Shown piece by piece: positions 46,059-55,242 of a stretch of DNA of 64,000 bases. How positions within the stretch are numbered: the first letter of the stretch is position 1; every line of letters starts with the position of its first letter. This DNA is from Thiotrichales bacterium 19S3-11 (lineage in GTDB: Bacteria; Pseudomonadota; Gammaproteobacteria; Francisellales; Francisellaceae), in contig JAKJJU010000002.1 in NCBI GenBank assembly GCA_021713295.1, forward strand, positions 121,047 through 185,046, read 5' to 3'. Position numbers and translations under genes: made by a program. The notes below the pieces were generated by a model. It saw only the letters and a list, made by a program, of their open reading frames with translations. It was not told the origin of the DNA and did not search any database.

Positions 46059-48944
46059 ATGTCGAATATTTGGAATAATATCGCCAATTCAGATCAATCT
46101 GTTTCTGTTTTAAACGAAATATTTGGCGTAAATTTACATACCATGCTTAGCAAAACTGAGCCTACTACGTTATTTGCTTGGACGATTAATTATTTTAATG
46201 TTGGTTTATTAAGTCTTGTTTTTGTCATTTATGCATTTATCATTATTATCGGCACCATTAATACTGCAAGAGATGGCCAATTTTTAGGTAAAAACTGGAG
46301 CGGGCACTGGATTTCTATAAGAGCAATTATGGGTACGTTGTGTGCTATCCCTCTAAAATCTGGATATTGCATTGCTCAATATTTAATTTTTTCGATGATC
46401 ATTGCAGGGGTTTCATTTGCTGACTATGTCTGGCAAAACGTCACTAAAGAAGTTGATTTACATGGGGTACCTCCAGTACTCAGTAGTGAAGTGACGAATC
46501 AAATTAAAGGTTATCTTGCGCAATTTATGATGAGCGCATTTACAATAGACATGCTACAAAGTAATATTTTTGTAACATCTGATAATATATCTAATGATAG
46601 TCCATGTCATAAAAATGGGAATAATCTTGCGTGCAAGGTAGAATTTTCAACTCAAGTAACAAATAGCTTCTTATCAGAATATCAAAATCCGATCTCTGAT
46701 GTATTACCATTTAAAAATTACGCTTCAAATATCGCTCAAGGTTTAACTTCATGGTCAACAGTCACAAATGATGACTATGTTCAATTTGAAATGAATAAGG
46801 CACAATGGTATGGAATTTTTGATGTCGACATCTCAAAATATCATGCTAAAGGTAATATTAACCGATTTATTAGTTATTATGGATTAACAAATGCAAATTT
46901 CTTAAAAAATAATTTATTTGAACAACCTAATGCCATTAATAACATTCCTTCAAATGCAATTATACTGCTTAGCAATCAAATTATAAAAAAATTACAAACT
47001 AAGAACCTCTCACCTAATGTTACTTCTGCAAATACAAACGACACTTCTATGTTTGGAAATTCAACAACATGTCAAAATGACAATTCAATCTGTTATGATG
47101 CTAGTATTAATGGTTGGTGGAATGCGGATAAGATTTATCTGCAATTTGACAATTCACTGTCTAACAATTTACAAAATTTGTATCGAAATTTAAGTCAACT
47201 CTCGGCTACAGCTGATTCAAACCTAAACCAAATAATTAAAGTTAGCTATAATTCAATTGTCTTATCATATTATGAAAACAAAGTTGCAATCTCTGATTTA
47301 TTACCACCAAATGATCCACCGAATGTAACCTTTAAATCTCTAAATAATACTTACTTAAAAAACGCTACTATCAAACTCACTGATGATTATAAGAATATCA
47401 ATAAAACAGGCTCATTTACAACTTCATTGGGATCAACTCGAAAAGAATTTAATAAAATTATCAAGCAATCGGGTATAACTACATATAACTATAAAGGCAA
47501 GCAAATAAATCTTACGGACTCAATTAACTCTCTATTGTCCGATACGATGGAATTAAAATATGCAAATTATATCTATATGATTAGCTCTTTGGTCAAATCA
47601 AGCTATACGTCGAATCCAAGCAAAGCACAAGCGCAAATTTTGGTCAAACGAGTAATCCTACCTGTTATAGAGTTATTTAAGTTCTTTCAGTCCAATCATA
47701 TTTCATTCTCTATTGATAAAACTAAAACGGATACATCAGGTATAACCGACCCTGCTGAAGTACTTTTATCTAATATTTTTTCTCAAATAGGCAGCAACTC
47801 TAGCACTGCAGAAGTTGGTAGTTTACTTTCGAAAATCTATAAAATTGGTTCTGTCCCAGATAACATAAAAGATAAAAACTTCGCCGCTAAAAATTTTAGT
47901 ATGATTCAGAACGTTCAAGCAGTGGGTATGGCATTAATTGAAGGTACAATTAACAGTATGATTGGTATTTTTTCTCATGCAAAAGATCAGCTACAGCAAA
48001 TTCAAAACTCTGCTAAGCAACAATTTGGTGAAGCAGAAGATCATGCAAAAGGTTATGCAGCTGCAAATGCTTTTACCTTAGGCTTATTTGGCAGCACATT
48101 CTCAGCACAAACCAACCTTGAGTTTGCTAAGGTTATGTTTAATGTTACCATGCAATTAGCAACCTTTTCATTGAGTTTAATGTGGTTACCACTCGTTATA
48201 TTTGTATTAGGCAGTGTCTTTAGCATTGGCATCTCCTTCTCATTAGTCATTCCATTAACACCGTATATTTTATTTTGGGCAGGTAAGACTGCATGGTTAT
48301 TGCTTGTAATTGAAGCAATGATTGCTGCACCATTTGTTTCACTGGGTTTAGTTTATCCCGAAGGTCATGAAGTCTTTGGTAAAGCAGAGCCTGGTATTCA
48401 AATTTGTATGAACCTTATTTTACGCCCTGTATTTATGGTTTTAGGTATGATTTTTGCCATTGGCTTAACTTATATCGTCATTCAATACTCAGCAGAAGGT
48501 TTCCATACCATTACTGATTCCCTACTAAATCTAATGCCAGCATCTGATGGTAGTGATGCAGCAAGCTATGCAAGAGGTACTTTTTCTTGCATGATCATCT
48601 TTATGTATGCAACATTTTTATCAATGGCGTTTATGAAGTGTTTTTCATTAATCTATGTAATACCTGATAAGGTGTTGCAGTGGATTGGCAATACGCGTGG
48701 CGAGCGTGCTGGAGAAGCTGAGATTCAAGAGTTTAAAGGTGCTGCTCAATCTTATTCACAAAGTGCAGGTCAAGCCGGTGGACAAACTATGTCGCAAGGT
48801 ATTGACGCTGAAAAATCTTATGCATCATCCTATGTTCAAGGTCAAAAAGAACAATCCCAAGCTAGCGCACAACGAAATCTATCCGCTTCAACTGATGCTG
48901 GAAGTACAGCCAAACAAGCTGGTGAAGCAGCATTAATGCTGTAA
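46059..48944 (+). CDS. dotA: DotA/TraY-family type IVB secretion protein
   Basis: 961-residue inner-membrane protein of the Dot/Icm (IVB) machinery. Two N-terminal membrane helices (about 45-65 and 100-125) with GKNWSGHWISIRAIMG between them, typical of DotA, are followed by a large periplasmic Asn/Ser-rich loop (about 130-640) and then a cluster of about five helices (670-870). The last 80 residues are Gln/Ser/Ala-rich, as DotA is in Legionella. A GGGGTGAG site precedes the ATG. Neighbours are not dot/icm genes. TraY of conjugative plasmids is the alternative, but no other tra genes are here. Confidence 0.88.
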   Translation: MSNIWNNIANSDQSVSVLNEIFGVNLHTMLSKTEPTTLFAWTINYFNVGLLSLVFVIYAFIIIIGTINTARDGQFLGKNWSGHWISIRAIMGTLCAIPLKSGYCIAQYLIFSMIIAGVSFADYVWQNVTKEVDLHGVPPVLSSEVTNQIKGYLAQFMMSAFTIDMLQSNIFVTSDNISNDSPCHKNGNNLACKVEFSTQVTNSFLSEYQNPISDVLPFKNYASNIAQGLTSWSTVTNDDYVQFEMNKAQWYGIFDVDISKYHAKGNINRFISYYGLTNANFLKNNLFEQPNAINNIPSNAIILLSNQIIKKLQTKNLSPNVTSANTNDTSMFGNSTTCQNDNSICYDASINGWWNADKIYLQFDNSLSNNLQNLYRNLSQLSATADSNLNQIIKVSYNSIVLSYYENKVAISDLLPPNDPPNVTFKSLNNTYLKNATIKLTDDYKNINKTGSFTTSLGSTRKEFNKIIKQSGITTYNYKGKQINLTDSINSLLSDTMELKYANYIYMISSLVKSSYTSNPSKAQAQILVKRVILPVIELFKFFQSNHISFSIDKTKTDTSGITDPAEVLLSNIFSQIGSNSSTAEVGSLLSKIYKIGSVPDNIKDKNFAAKNFSMIQNVQAVGMALIEGTINSMIGIFSHAKDQLQQIQNSAKQQFGEAEDHAKGYAAANAFTLGLFGSTFSAQTNLEFAKVMFNVTMQLATFSLSLMWLPLVIFVLGSVFSIGISFSLVIPLTPYILFWAGKTAWLLLVIEAMIAAPFVSLGLVYPEGHEVFGKAEPGIQICMNLILRPVFMVLGMIFAIGLTYIVIQYSAEGFHTITDSLLNLMPASDGSDAASYARGTFSCMIIFMYATFLSMAFMKCFSLIYVIPDKVLQWIGNTRGERAGEAEIQEFKGAAQSYSQSAGQAGGQTMSQGIDAEKSYASSYVQGQKEQSQASAQRNLSASTDAGSTAKQAGEAALML

Positions 48945-48991
48945 CTAAACTTAAAGCATATAATTAGCTAATTGTTTCACTTCATCGCTTA

Positions 48992-49006
48992 TTTAATTAA
49001 ACGTTA
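48992..49006 (+). promoter_or_regulatory. ArcA-box-like sequence upstream of cydA
   Basis: TTTAATTAAACGTTA matches 13 of 15 positions of the ArcA consensus GTTAATTAAATGTTA and overlaps a perfect TATAAT (49005-49010) that could be the cydA -10. ArcA control of cydAB is established in E. coli; whether this organism has ArcA cannot be seen. A+T-rich sequence makes chance matches likely. Confidence 0.3.
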
Positions 49007-49081
49007 TAATCCCCCTTCTAATTTTAGTTCATTTGCTTTAATTTATTGTTATAAATGGAACTTAATATAAGTGAATGAGAA

Positions 49082-50629
49082 ATGAGTTTTATTCCACTGA
49101 CTGAGGTTGTTGATCTCTCACGTGTACAGTTTGCACTTACGGCAATGTACCATTTCATCTTTGTACCTTTAACACTAGGCCTTGCTTGGCTTTTAGTGAT
49201 TATGGAAACGAAATATTTAACTACTGGTAAAACAATTTACAAATCAATGACACAATTCTGGGGAAAATTACTCGGTATTAATTTTGCCCTCGGTGTTGTT
49301 TCAGGAATGACAATGGAATTTGAGTTCGGTCAAAACTGGTCATATTTCTCGCGTTTTATTGGTGGTAGTTTCGGCCCAATTCTTGCAATTGAAGGTATTA
49401 CCGCATTTATGCTTGAAGCGACTATGATCGGTTTATTCTTCTTTGGCTGGGATAAATTATCCAGAAAAATGCATTGGTTGGTTACCCTACTTTTAGCCAT
49501 CGGTTCATCTTTATCTATTGTTAATATTTTAGCTGCAAATAGCTGGATGAGACACCCGGTTTTCACTAACTTTGATATTGCGCATATGAATTTAGAGCTG
49601 ACTTCACTTGCAGGTTTATATTTAAGTGAATTAGCACAAATATCGGTAGGTCATGTTGCCTTTGCCGCCTTCAGCCTAGCAAGTATTTTTGTTATTGGTA
49701 TTTCAGCATTTTACCTAAAGCATAATCAGTACCGTGAGTTTGCGATAAAATCAATGTCTATTGCCGCTGGCTTTGGCTTTATTTGTGTACTAGCTGTAGG
49801 GTTTTATGGTGATCAAAATGGTTTAGAAGTTGCCAAAGATCAACCTGAAAAAATGGCAGCTATTGAGGCACAATGGGAAACTCAAAAACCACCCGCTAGT
49901 TGGTATATGATCGGAATACCTCATCAAAGCCAAGAAGATAATAGTTATGTATTATCAATTCCTTATGCTTTAAGTTTAATTGCTGATCACTCATTAAGTG
50001 GTACTGTAGAAGGGTTAAAGCCCATTATGGCGAGCTATTATCAACCCATTCGATCGGGTTATATTGCTCTAGAAAAGTTAATTAAAATACGATCAGGCAA
50101 AGCAAGTAAAAATGATGAAGCAATTTTTGAGGCAAATAAAGACAATTTAGGCTTTGGATTTTTATATCATAGTGTTAATGGCATGGATGCTAAGTTAACT
50201 TCAGAAGGCATAGCTAAAACACAACAAGCTGCTATCCCTGAAGTGTGGATTTCCTTCTGGTCATTTAGATTCATGCTTGGCATGTGGGGCATTATGCTGT
50301 TAGTACTACTATTTGCCGTCATACGAATTTATTTTAATAAAACTCACTTTAAAAAATATATGCTTTGGATATTTATGCTTGTTATTCCAGCACCATATAT
50401 TGCAGTTGAATGTGGCTGGATCCTCTGTGAAAATGGTCGCCAACCCTGGATGGTCTATCAGATAATCCCAACGGGTATTGGAAGCTCTAATCACTACTTA
50501 AGCACACTTATCATTACAATTTGTGGTTTTGCACTCATCTATGCCATTTTATTTATGCTTGAATTATTTCTTATGTTTAAGTATGCACGCTTAGGCCCTG
50601 GAATGTACATTGCGGAGAATAACAAATGA
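49082..50629 (+). CDS. cydA: Cytochrome bd ubiquinol oxidase subunit I
   Basis: 515 residues, nine membrane helices. High-affinity quinol oxidase subunit carrying haems b558, b595 and d. The N-terminal RVQFALTAMYHFIFVPLTLG includes haem-ligand His24; the Q-loop between helices 6 and 7 is present, and GRQPW follows near residue 450. Length fits the bd-I type (E. coli 522). Overlaps cydB by four bases (ATGA). Confidence 0.97.
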   Translation: MSFIPLTEVVDLSRVQFALTAMYHFIFVPLTLGLAWLLVIMETKYLTTGKTIYKSMTQFWGKLLGINFALGVVSGMTMEFEFGQNWSYFSRFIGGSFGPILAIEGITAFMLEATMIGLFFFGWDKLSRKMHWLVTLLLAIGSSLSIVNILAANSWMRHPVFTNFDIAHMNLELTSLAGLYLSELAQISVGHVAFAAFSLASIFVIGISAFYLKHNQYREFAIKSMSIAAGFGFICVLAVGFYGDQNGLEVAKDQPEKMAAIEAQWETQKPPASWYMIGIPHQSQEDNSYVLSIPYALSLIADHSLSGTVEGLKPIMASYYQPIRSGYIALEKLIKIRSGKASKNDEAIFEANKDNLGFGFLYHSVNGMDAKLTSEGIAKTQQAAIPEVWISFWSFRFMLGMWGIMLLVLLFAVIRIYFNKTHFKKYMLWIFMLVIPAPYIAVECGWILCENGRQPWMVYQIIPTGIGSSNHYLSTLIITICGFALIYAILFMLELFLMFKYARLGPGMYIAENNK

Positions 50630-51753
50630 TAAGTTACGAATTTTTACAAGTTTTCTGGTGGCTAACACTTGGTGTTATGTTTTGTATTTATGCCTCCACT
50701 GCCGGTTATGACCTTGCAGTCACTATGATTTTCCCTTGGCTAAAATCAGAAGATGATAGACGTATTGTTCTAAATACATCAGCGCCTGTCTGGGATGGCA
50801 ATAATACATGGATTATCTTTATTGGTGGTTTAATGTTTGTTGTTTTTCCACCATTATATGCCATTTCATTCTCAGGACTTCTAGCTGCGATTTACTGTAT
50901 TTTATGGAGTTTCTTCTTGCGCCCTGTTGGTTATGATTATCGCGGCAAAATAGACTCACATAAGTGGAAAAGAATGTGGGATTTTTTACTATTTATCAGT
51001 GCATTTATACCTGTATTTGTCTTTGGCGTTGCCGCATCTAATGCATTTATTGGTTTTGGTTATCAAACTGATCCTATCTTTTTACGAACTGACTTCAATG
51101 AAACGTTTTGGGAACTTCTTAGTGTCTGTGGCATCCTAGGTGGTATTAGCTCACTATTAATGTTACTAGCCCACGGAGGCATTTATATTGCTAGAAGAAC
51201 TGAAGATACTTTACGAGCATTGGGTAAAAAAATACATTTTATTAGTACGATTTTATTTATCGTTGCATTTATTTTAATGGCTTTATTTATCGTTATTATT
51301 GATGGTTTTGATTATAAAATCACAGCGAATGCTTATGATGTCACCGCCATCTATCAAGCACATGGTTGGTGGACTAACCTTATTGCCCACCCATGGAAAT
51401 TTTTAGGGCCTGTGTGTATTGTCATCTTTATTCTATTAACATTACTTTTAAATTTAAAAAATAAATTTGCTTTAGCATTCTGGGCTAACACTGGCGTTAT
51501 ATTTTCGACAATTGGCTCAACTGGATTAATTCTTTACCCATATATTTTTCCTTCTTATGAAAATCCACAACAAAGCCTGACTCTCTGGAATGCAACACCT
51601 AGTCATTACACTCTAGAGAGCCTTTTCTATATTGCCATTGTTTGCTTTGTTATTGTGGCTATCTATCGATTATTTGGCTACTACACCCTGTGGCATAAAG
51701 AAAAAACAATCACTAAAAAAATCTATGAAGAAAACAAAAATCATTTTTATTGA
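50626..51753 (+). CDS. cydB: Cytochrome bd ubiquinol oxidase subunit II
   Basis: 375 residues, about eight to nine membrane helices. Characteristic features are the early FWWLTLGVMFCIYASTAGYDLAV, PVWDGNNTW and FLRPVGYDYRGK near residue 100. Partner of CydA in the bd oxidase. Coupled to cydA by overlap; a small membrane gene follows 12 bases later in the place where cydX or ybgE is found in other species. Confidence 0.97.
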   Translation: MISYEFLQVFWWLTLGVMFCIYASTAGYDLAVTMIFPWLKSEDDRRIVLNTSAPVWDGNNTWIIFIGGLMFVVFPPLYAISFSGLLAAIYCILWSFFLRPVGYDYRGKIDSHKWKRMWDFLLFISAFIPVFVFGVAASNAFIGFGYQTDPIFLRTDFNETFWELLSVCGILGGISSLLMLLAHGGIYIARRTEDTLRALGKKIHFISTILFIVAFILMALFIVIIDGFDYKITANAYDVTAIYQAHGWWTNLIAHPWKFLGPVCIVIFILLTLLLNLKNKFALAFWANTGVIFSTIGSTGLILYPYIFPSYENPQQSLTLWNATPSHYTLESLFYIAIVCFVIVAIYRLFGYYTLWHKEKTITKKIYEENKNHFY

Positions 51754-51765
51754 TGGAGTTTAATG

Positions 51766-51969
51766 ATGAAAAAAGCAAAACTGACTTACCTACTATCACT
51801 TTTAATTTTAATCCTATTAATTGTTCTAGAGTATACCGTAACCTTACCCTTTAACAGCTATATTTTAACCTTAATTTTTCTATTTTTAGCTTTAATTTCT
51901 GGCTTCTCTTTATGTAGCATTTCTGAAAAATATTTTGATAAAAATAAAAGCAATCAATCAAAAAATTGA
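51766..51969 (+). CDS. Small two-helix membrane protein after cydAB
   Basis: 67 residues, two hydrophobic segments (about 8-27 and 30-52) and a Lys/Asn/Ser-rich tail. A GGAG site lies seven bases before the ATG at 51766, better than the ATG at 51763. It sits where CydX or YbgE occurs but does not match the short CydX pattern, and it has two helices against one. Possibly a lineage-specific accessory subunit of the oxidase; unproven. Confidence 0.6.
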   Translation: MKKAKLTYLLSLLILILLIVLEYTVTLPFNSYILTLIFLFLALISGFSLCSISEKYFDKNKSNQSKN

Positions 51970-52155
51970 ACTATAATGACATATCGGCTATTGAAAAAAT
52001 CTCTTTAAACGAAACTTTTTCTTAAATTTTCAGCTAAAATTTTAAATAAAGCACATTAGAATTTAAAAAAATTATACTGTATAAAGGGAATTTATCTTCA
52101 CTTCAATATCATCTTATCAATTCCCTTTTACTAACTATTTTAAAAGGTAATGATC

Positions 52156-52389
52156 ATGGCCGATACACATTATAGAAGTCTATTAAAAGCATTAAGTTGG
52201 CGTATTATTTCTGTAATATTTACCACACTAATCAGTTGGATTATCACTGATAGTTTTAAACTTGCCATATCAATTGGCATCATCGATGTATCAATTAAAA
52301 TTTTTCTATTTTATTTTCATGAAAGACTATGGCTGCGTATTAAGTTTGGCAAAAGAAAGCCTAAAACCTATACCTCAGCTTTGCCTTAA
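52156..52389 (+). CDS. DUF2061-family membrane protein
   Basis: 77 residues from the ATG at 52156, which has AGGT seven bases upstream; the ATG at 52150 is less well placed. Contains HYRSLLKALSWRIISVIFTTLISWIIT and IIDVSIKIFLFYFHERLW, the family's conserved pattern with two membrane helices. Function unknown for the family. Stands alone, 186 bases after the cyd genes. Confidence 0.82.
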   Translation: MADTHYRSLLKALSWRIISVIFTTLISWIITDSFKLAISIGIIDVSIKIFLFYFHERLWLRIKFGKRKPKTYTSALP

Positions 52390-52575
52390 TTAATCTATTA
52401 GCAATATAGTTTAATTTATTTATCTTTATTCTTATCTAACTGTTTTTAAGTTTATATCTAAATAATATCGATTATTTTGTTACAATACTTATTTTAAGAA
52501 GCATTGCTTTTTATGTTAAAGTATGGATAATAGCATCTATATTAATATCAATATAAACACATGAGGGTTGTTACT

Positions 52576-52659
52576 ATGCTAGATAATACTAAAATTATGA
52601 GTGAAAATTATAACTATTTAAATACGTTATTAAAAGAAAATCAAGATGCTAATGAATAA
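52576..52659 (+). CDS. Tiny ORF (27 residues), possible leader or gene fragment
   Basis: ATG at 52576 with a GAGGG site seven bases earlier; reads MLDNTKIMSENYNYLNTLLK and stops at 52659, overlapping the next ORF's start. The leader and first codons (GGGTTGT...ATGCTAGA) resemble those of the gene at 25574. It may be a short regulatory leader peptide, or the severed N-terminus of a larger gene. Not recognised. Confidence 0.35.
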   Translation: MLDNTKIMSENYNYLNTLLKENQDANE

Positions 52660-52963
52660 TCAGAATAAAAAGCATAACATTAGATTCTTTAATAAACATT
52701 ATTCAATTTCACAAGAGCTAACAGATATATTAAAAAAAACAGAAATTTTAACAAAGGGTGATAATAATGAGCTCTATATAAATGATCTTATTATTAATAC
52801 GAATTCTTTTTCTGAACTTACTAAAATGGAACTTAATAAGAGAGGTTATAAAGGCTCAGACAATTGCACACCAGAATCTGTATTCTATGATAATGAACTT
52901 CAACGATCAAATGATAGTCAATTAGAAAGGGATTCTCAATCAGCAATGCTTTCAGCATACTAA
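52652..52963 (+). CDS. Unknown small protein
   Basis: 103 residues from the ATG at 52652 (an ATG at 52646 is also in frame). Charged and polar, Asn/Lys/Ser-rich, with a helical C-terminus carrying an acidic stretch (LQRSNDSQLERDSQSAMLSAY). It overlaps the 27-residue ORF by eight bases in a different frame, so coupling or a frameshifted single gene is possible. No family recognised. Confidence 0.4.
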   Translation: MNNQNKKHNIRFFNKHYSISQELTDILKKTEILTKGDNNELYINDLIINTNSFSELTKMELNKRGYKGSDNCTPESVFYDNELQRSNDSQLERDSQSAMLSAY

Positions 52964-53026
52964 TCAACTTATAACCAATTAACTAAACTGCCCTTAAGAA
53001 TTGGGGTAGTGCTACATTAGAAATAG

Positions 53027-53215
53027 GCTGCAATTCAAGGACTCGGTATTGTTTACTTACCAAGCTTTAGTCTAAGCAATGCTATAAATAAAAATCAATT
53101 GATCCCCATAATGAATAAATTTGGGAGTCATCGCCTAGATATTTATGCTATCTACCCTCAGCGAAGAAACACATCTCCAAAAGTTGATATGATAATCAAA
53201 AATTACAACAGATAG
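53027..53215 (+). pseudogene. 3' remnant of a LysR-family regulator gene
   Basis: In one frame 53027-53215 reads AAIQGLGIVYLPSF, then LIPIMNKFG, and ends IYAIYPQRRNTSPKV...NYNR before TAG. This is the typical C-terminal end of a LysR effector-binding domain (GlGI-LP, then YaiYPqRrh-SPKV). A TAG stop precedes it at 53024 and no HTH domain is present upstream, so only the last about 62 codons survive. Confidence 0.8.
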
Positions 53216-53258
53216 TTTAATAATTAACAAATAAATCAGATAGCATATCAATAAGCAT

Positions 53259-55157
53259 TTAAACTACCTTTAAATGCTTATTCATTAAGTTTACAAAACT
53301 AGCTGGATCTTCCAACTGGCCACCTTCAGAAAGCACTGCTTGCTGATGTAATAGATTGGTCCAGTCAGCAAAAACTACATCATCTTGCTCTTCTTTAAGA
53401 TGTTTAACCAAATCATGATTAGGATTAATCTCTAAAATTGGTTTAGACATGCCAAAGCCAGGTTGTCCTGCCTCTGCCATAACTTTTTGTAAATGTAGGC
53501 TCATCCCATAATCACCAATAACAAGACAGCTTGGTGAGTCTGTTAAACGCTTAGAAATACGCACTTCTTCAACTTTTTCACCTAAGACTTCCTTCATTTG
53601 TTTAATGACAGATTCAAAATCTTCTTTAGCTTTTTCTTGCTCTTTTTTATCATTTTCATCATCCAATTCACCTAAATCTAAATCACCTTTTGCAATTGAT
53701 TTAAGTGTTTTACCCTCAAATTCTGTTAGATGAGATGACAACCACTCATCAACTCGATCCGATAATAATAATACTTCAATACCTTTTTTGCGGAATATTT
53801 CAAGTTGAGGATTGTTTTTAGCTGCCGTATAGCTTTCAGCCGTAACATAATAAATATCTTTCTGCTCTGGTTTCATGCGCGCACTATATTCTTTTAAGGA
53901 AACATCCTGAACATCTGAATCATTATGTGTAGAAGCGAAACGCAATAATTCAGCAATTTTTTCTTTATTTTCTTGGTCTTCAATAATTCCTTCTTTAAGT
54001 ACTTGACCAAATGCATTATAAAACTTTTCATATTGCTCTGGATCATTTTTAGCCATTTTAGCTAACATATCTAAGACTTTTTTAACACTTGCCTTCTTAA
54101 TCTTATCTAAAATACGATTATGCTGAAGAATCTCACGCGAAATATTTAATGGCAAATCACTTGAATCAATCACACCTTTCACAAAACGTAGATACTGAGG
54201 CATTAATTCAGCACTTTCCATAATAAATACACGCTGAACATAAAGTTGAATACCACCTTTGCGCTCACGCTCCCATAAATCAAATGGTGCTTTTTCAGGC
54301 AAATATAAAAGCGTTGTATATTCCTGATTACCTTCAACCTTGTTATGTGTCCAAGTTAAAGGGTCAGCAAAATCATGTGAGATGTGTTTATAGAATTCTT
54401 TATACTCTTCATCCGTAATTTCATTTTTAGATCGTTGCCATAATGCTTTAGCCTTATTCACCGTTTCCCACTCATCTAAAACAGTTTCATTACCTTTATC
54501 ATCATGCTCACGCTTTTTCATTTGGATCGGGAATGCAATATGATCTGAATATTTGGTAATAATACTACGTAAACGCCAATTATCCAAAAATTCAACTTCA
54601 TCATCTTTTAAATGCAAAATCACTTCTGTGCCACGTGTTGCCTTAGTAATATTCTCTAATGAGAACTCACCATCACCTTTTGAGTGCCAACGAATACCTT
54701 CATCTGAACTTAATCCTGCCCTGCGTGTATTAACGGTTACTTCATCAGCTACGATAAATGCGGCATAAAAACCAACACCAAACTGACCAATCAGTTGAGA
54801 GTCCCTAGCCTTATCACCAGATAAAGCTTCTAAAAACTGCTTTGTGCCTGACTTAGCAATAGTACCTAAGTTTTCTATTGCTTCATCACGTGACATACCA
54901 ATCCCATGATCACGTACTGTCACTGTTTTATTTTCCTTATCAAAATCAACTTCTATTGTTAACTCTGAGTCATCTTCTAATAATTCAGGCTTTGCGATTG
55001 CCTCAAAGCGAAGCTTTTCAGAGGCATCTGATGCATTTGAGATCAATTCTCTTAGAAAAATTTCTTTATTCGAATACAAAGAATGAATTACTAAATGTAA
55101 TAATTGCTTTACTTCAGTTTGAAAACCAAATGTTTCTTTATTCTCTGCCATTGTCAT
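53259..55157 (-). CDS. htpG: Chaperone HtpG (Hsp90)
   Basis: 632-residue Hsp90 with N-terminal GHKL ATPase ([35 protein letters not shown]), middle domain ([13 protein letters not shown]) and C-terminal dimerisation domain. Length matches E. coli HtpG (624). ATG at 55157 has GGAG six bases upstream. A heat-shock-type promoter sits in the 85-base gap to uvrC. Confidence 0.97.
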   Translation of the reverse strand: MTMAENKETFGFQTEVKQLLHLVIHSLYSNKEIFLRELISNASDASEKLRFEAIAKPELLEDDSELTIEVDFDKENKTVTVRDHGIGMSRDEAIENLGTIAKSGTKQFLEALSGDKARDSQLIGQFGVGFYAAFIVADEVTVNTRRAGLSSDEGIRWHSKGDGEFSLENITKATRGTEVILHLKDDEVEFLDNWRLRSIITKYSDHIAFPIQMKKREHDDKGNETVLDEWETVNKAKALWQRSKNEITDEEYKEFYKHISHDFADPLTWTHNKVEGNQEYTTLLYLPEKAPFDLWERERKGGIQLYVQRVFIMESAELMPQYLRFVKGVIDSSDLPLNISREILQHNRILDKIKKASVKKVLDMLAKMAKNDPEQYEKFYNAFGQVLKEGIIEDQENKEKIAELLRFASTHNDSDVQDVSLKEYSARMKPEQKDIYYVTAESYTAAKNNPQLEIFRKKGIEVLLLSDRVDEWLSSHLTEFEGKTLKSIAKGDLDLGELDDENDKKEQEKAKEDFESVIKQMKEVLGEKVEEVRISKRLTDSPSCLVIGDYGMSLHLQKVMAEAGQPGFGMSKPILEINPNHDLVKHLKEEQDDVVFADWTNLLHQQAVLSEGGQLEDPASFVNLMNKHLKVV

Positions 55158-55208
55158 TAATCACTCCATCTTTTTTTATTTTATGATATAAAAATCTAAC
55201 AAAGCTAA

Positions 55209-55236
55209 ATATTGGGCTCGATCTGCGAATTTCAAG
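55209..55236 (-). promoter_or_regulatory. Candidate sigma-32 (heat-shock) promoter of htpG
   Basis: Minus strand: CTTGAAA (55230-55236), a full -35 consensus match, 13 bases, then CCCAATAT (55209-55216), against CTTGAAA, 11-16 bases, CCCCATnT. It lies 51 bases before the ATG. Confidence 0.7.
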
Positions 55237-55242
55237 TATTTT

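Noticed and set aside
46059..48944. Integrated conjugative element around the TraY/DotA gene
   Set aside because: No relaxase, coupling protein or other tra genes nearby and no attachment sites seen.
48966..48977. Palindrome AATTAGCTAATT after dotA
   Set aside because: No T-tract and low information in A+T-rich DNA; not separable from chance.
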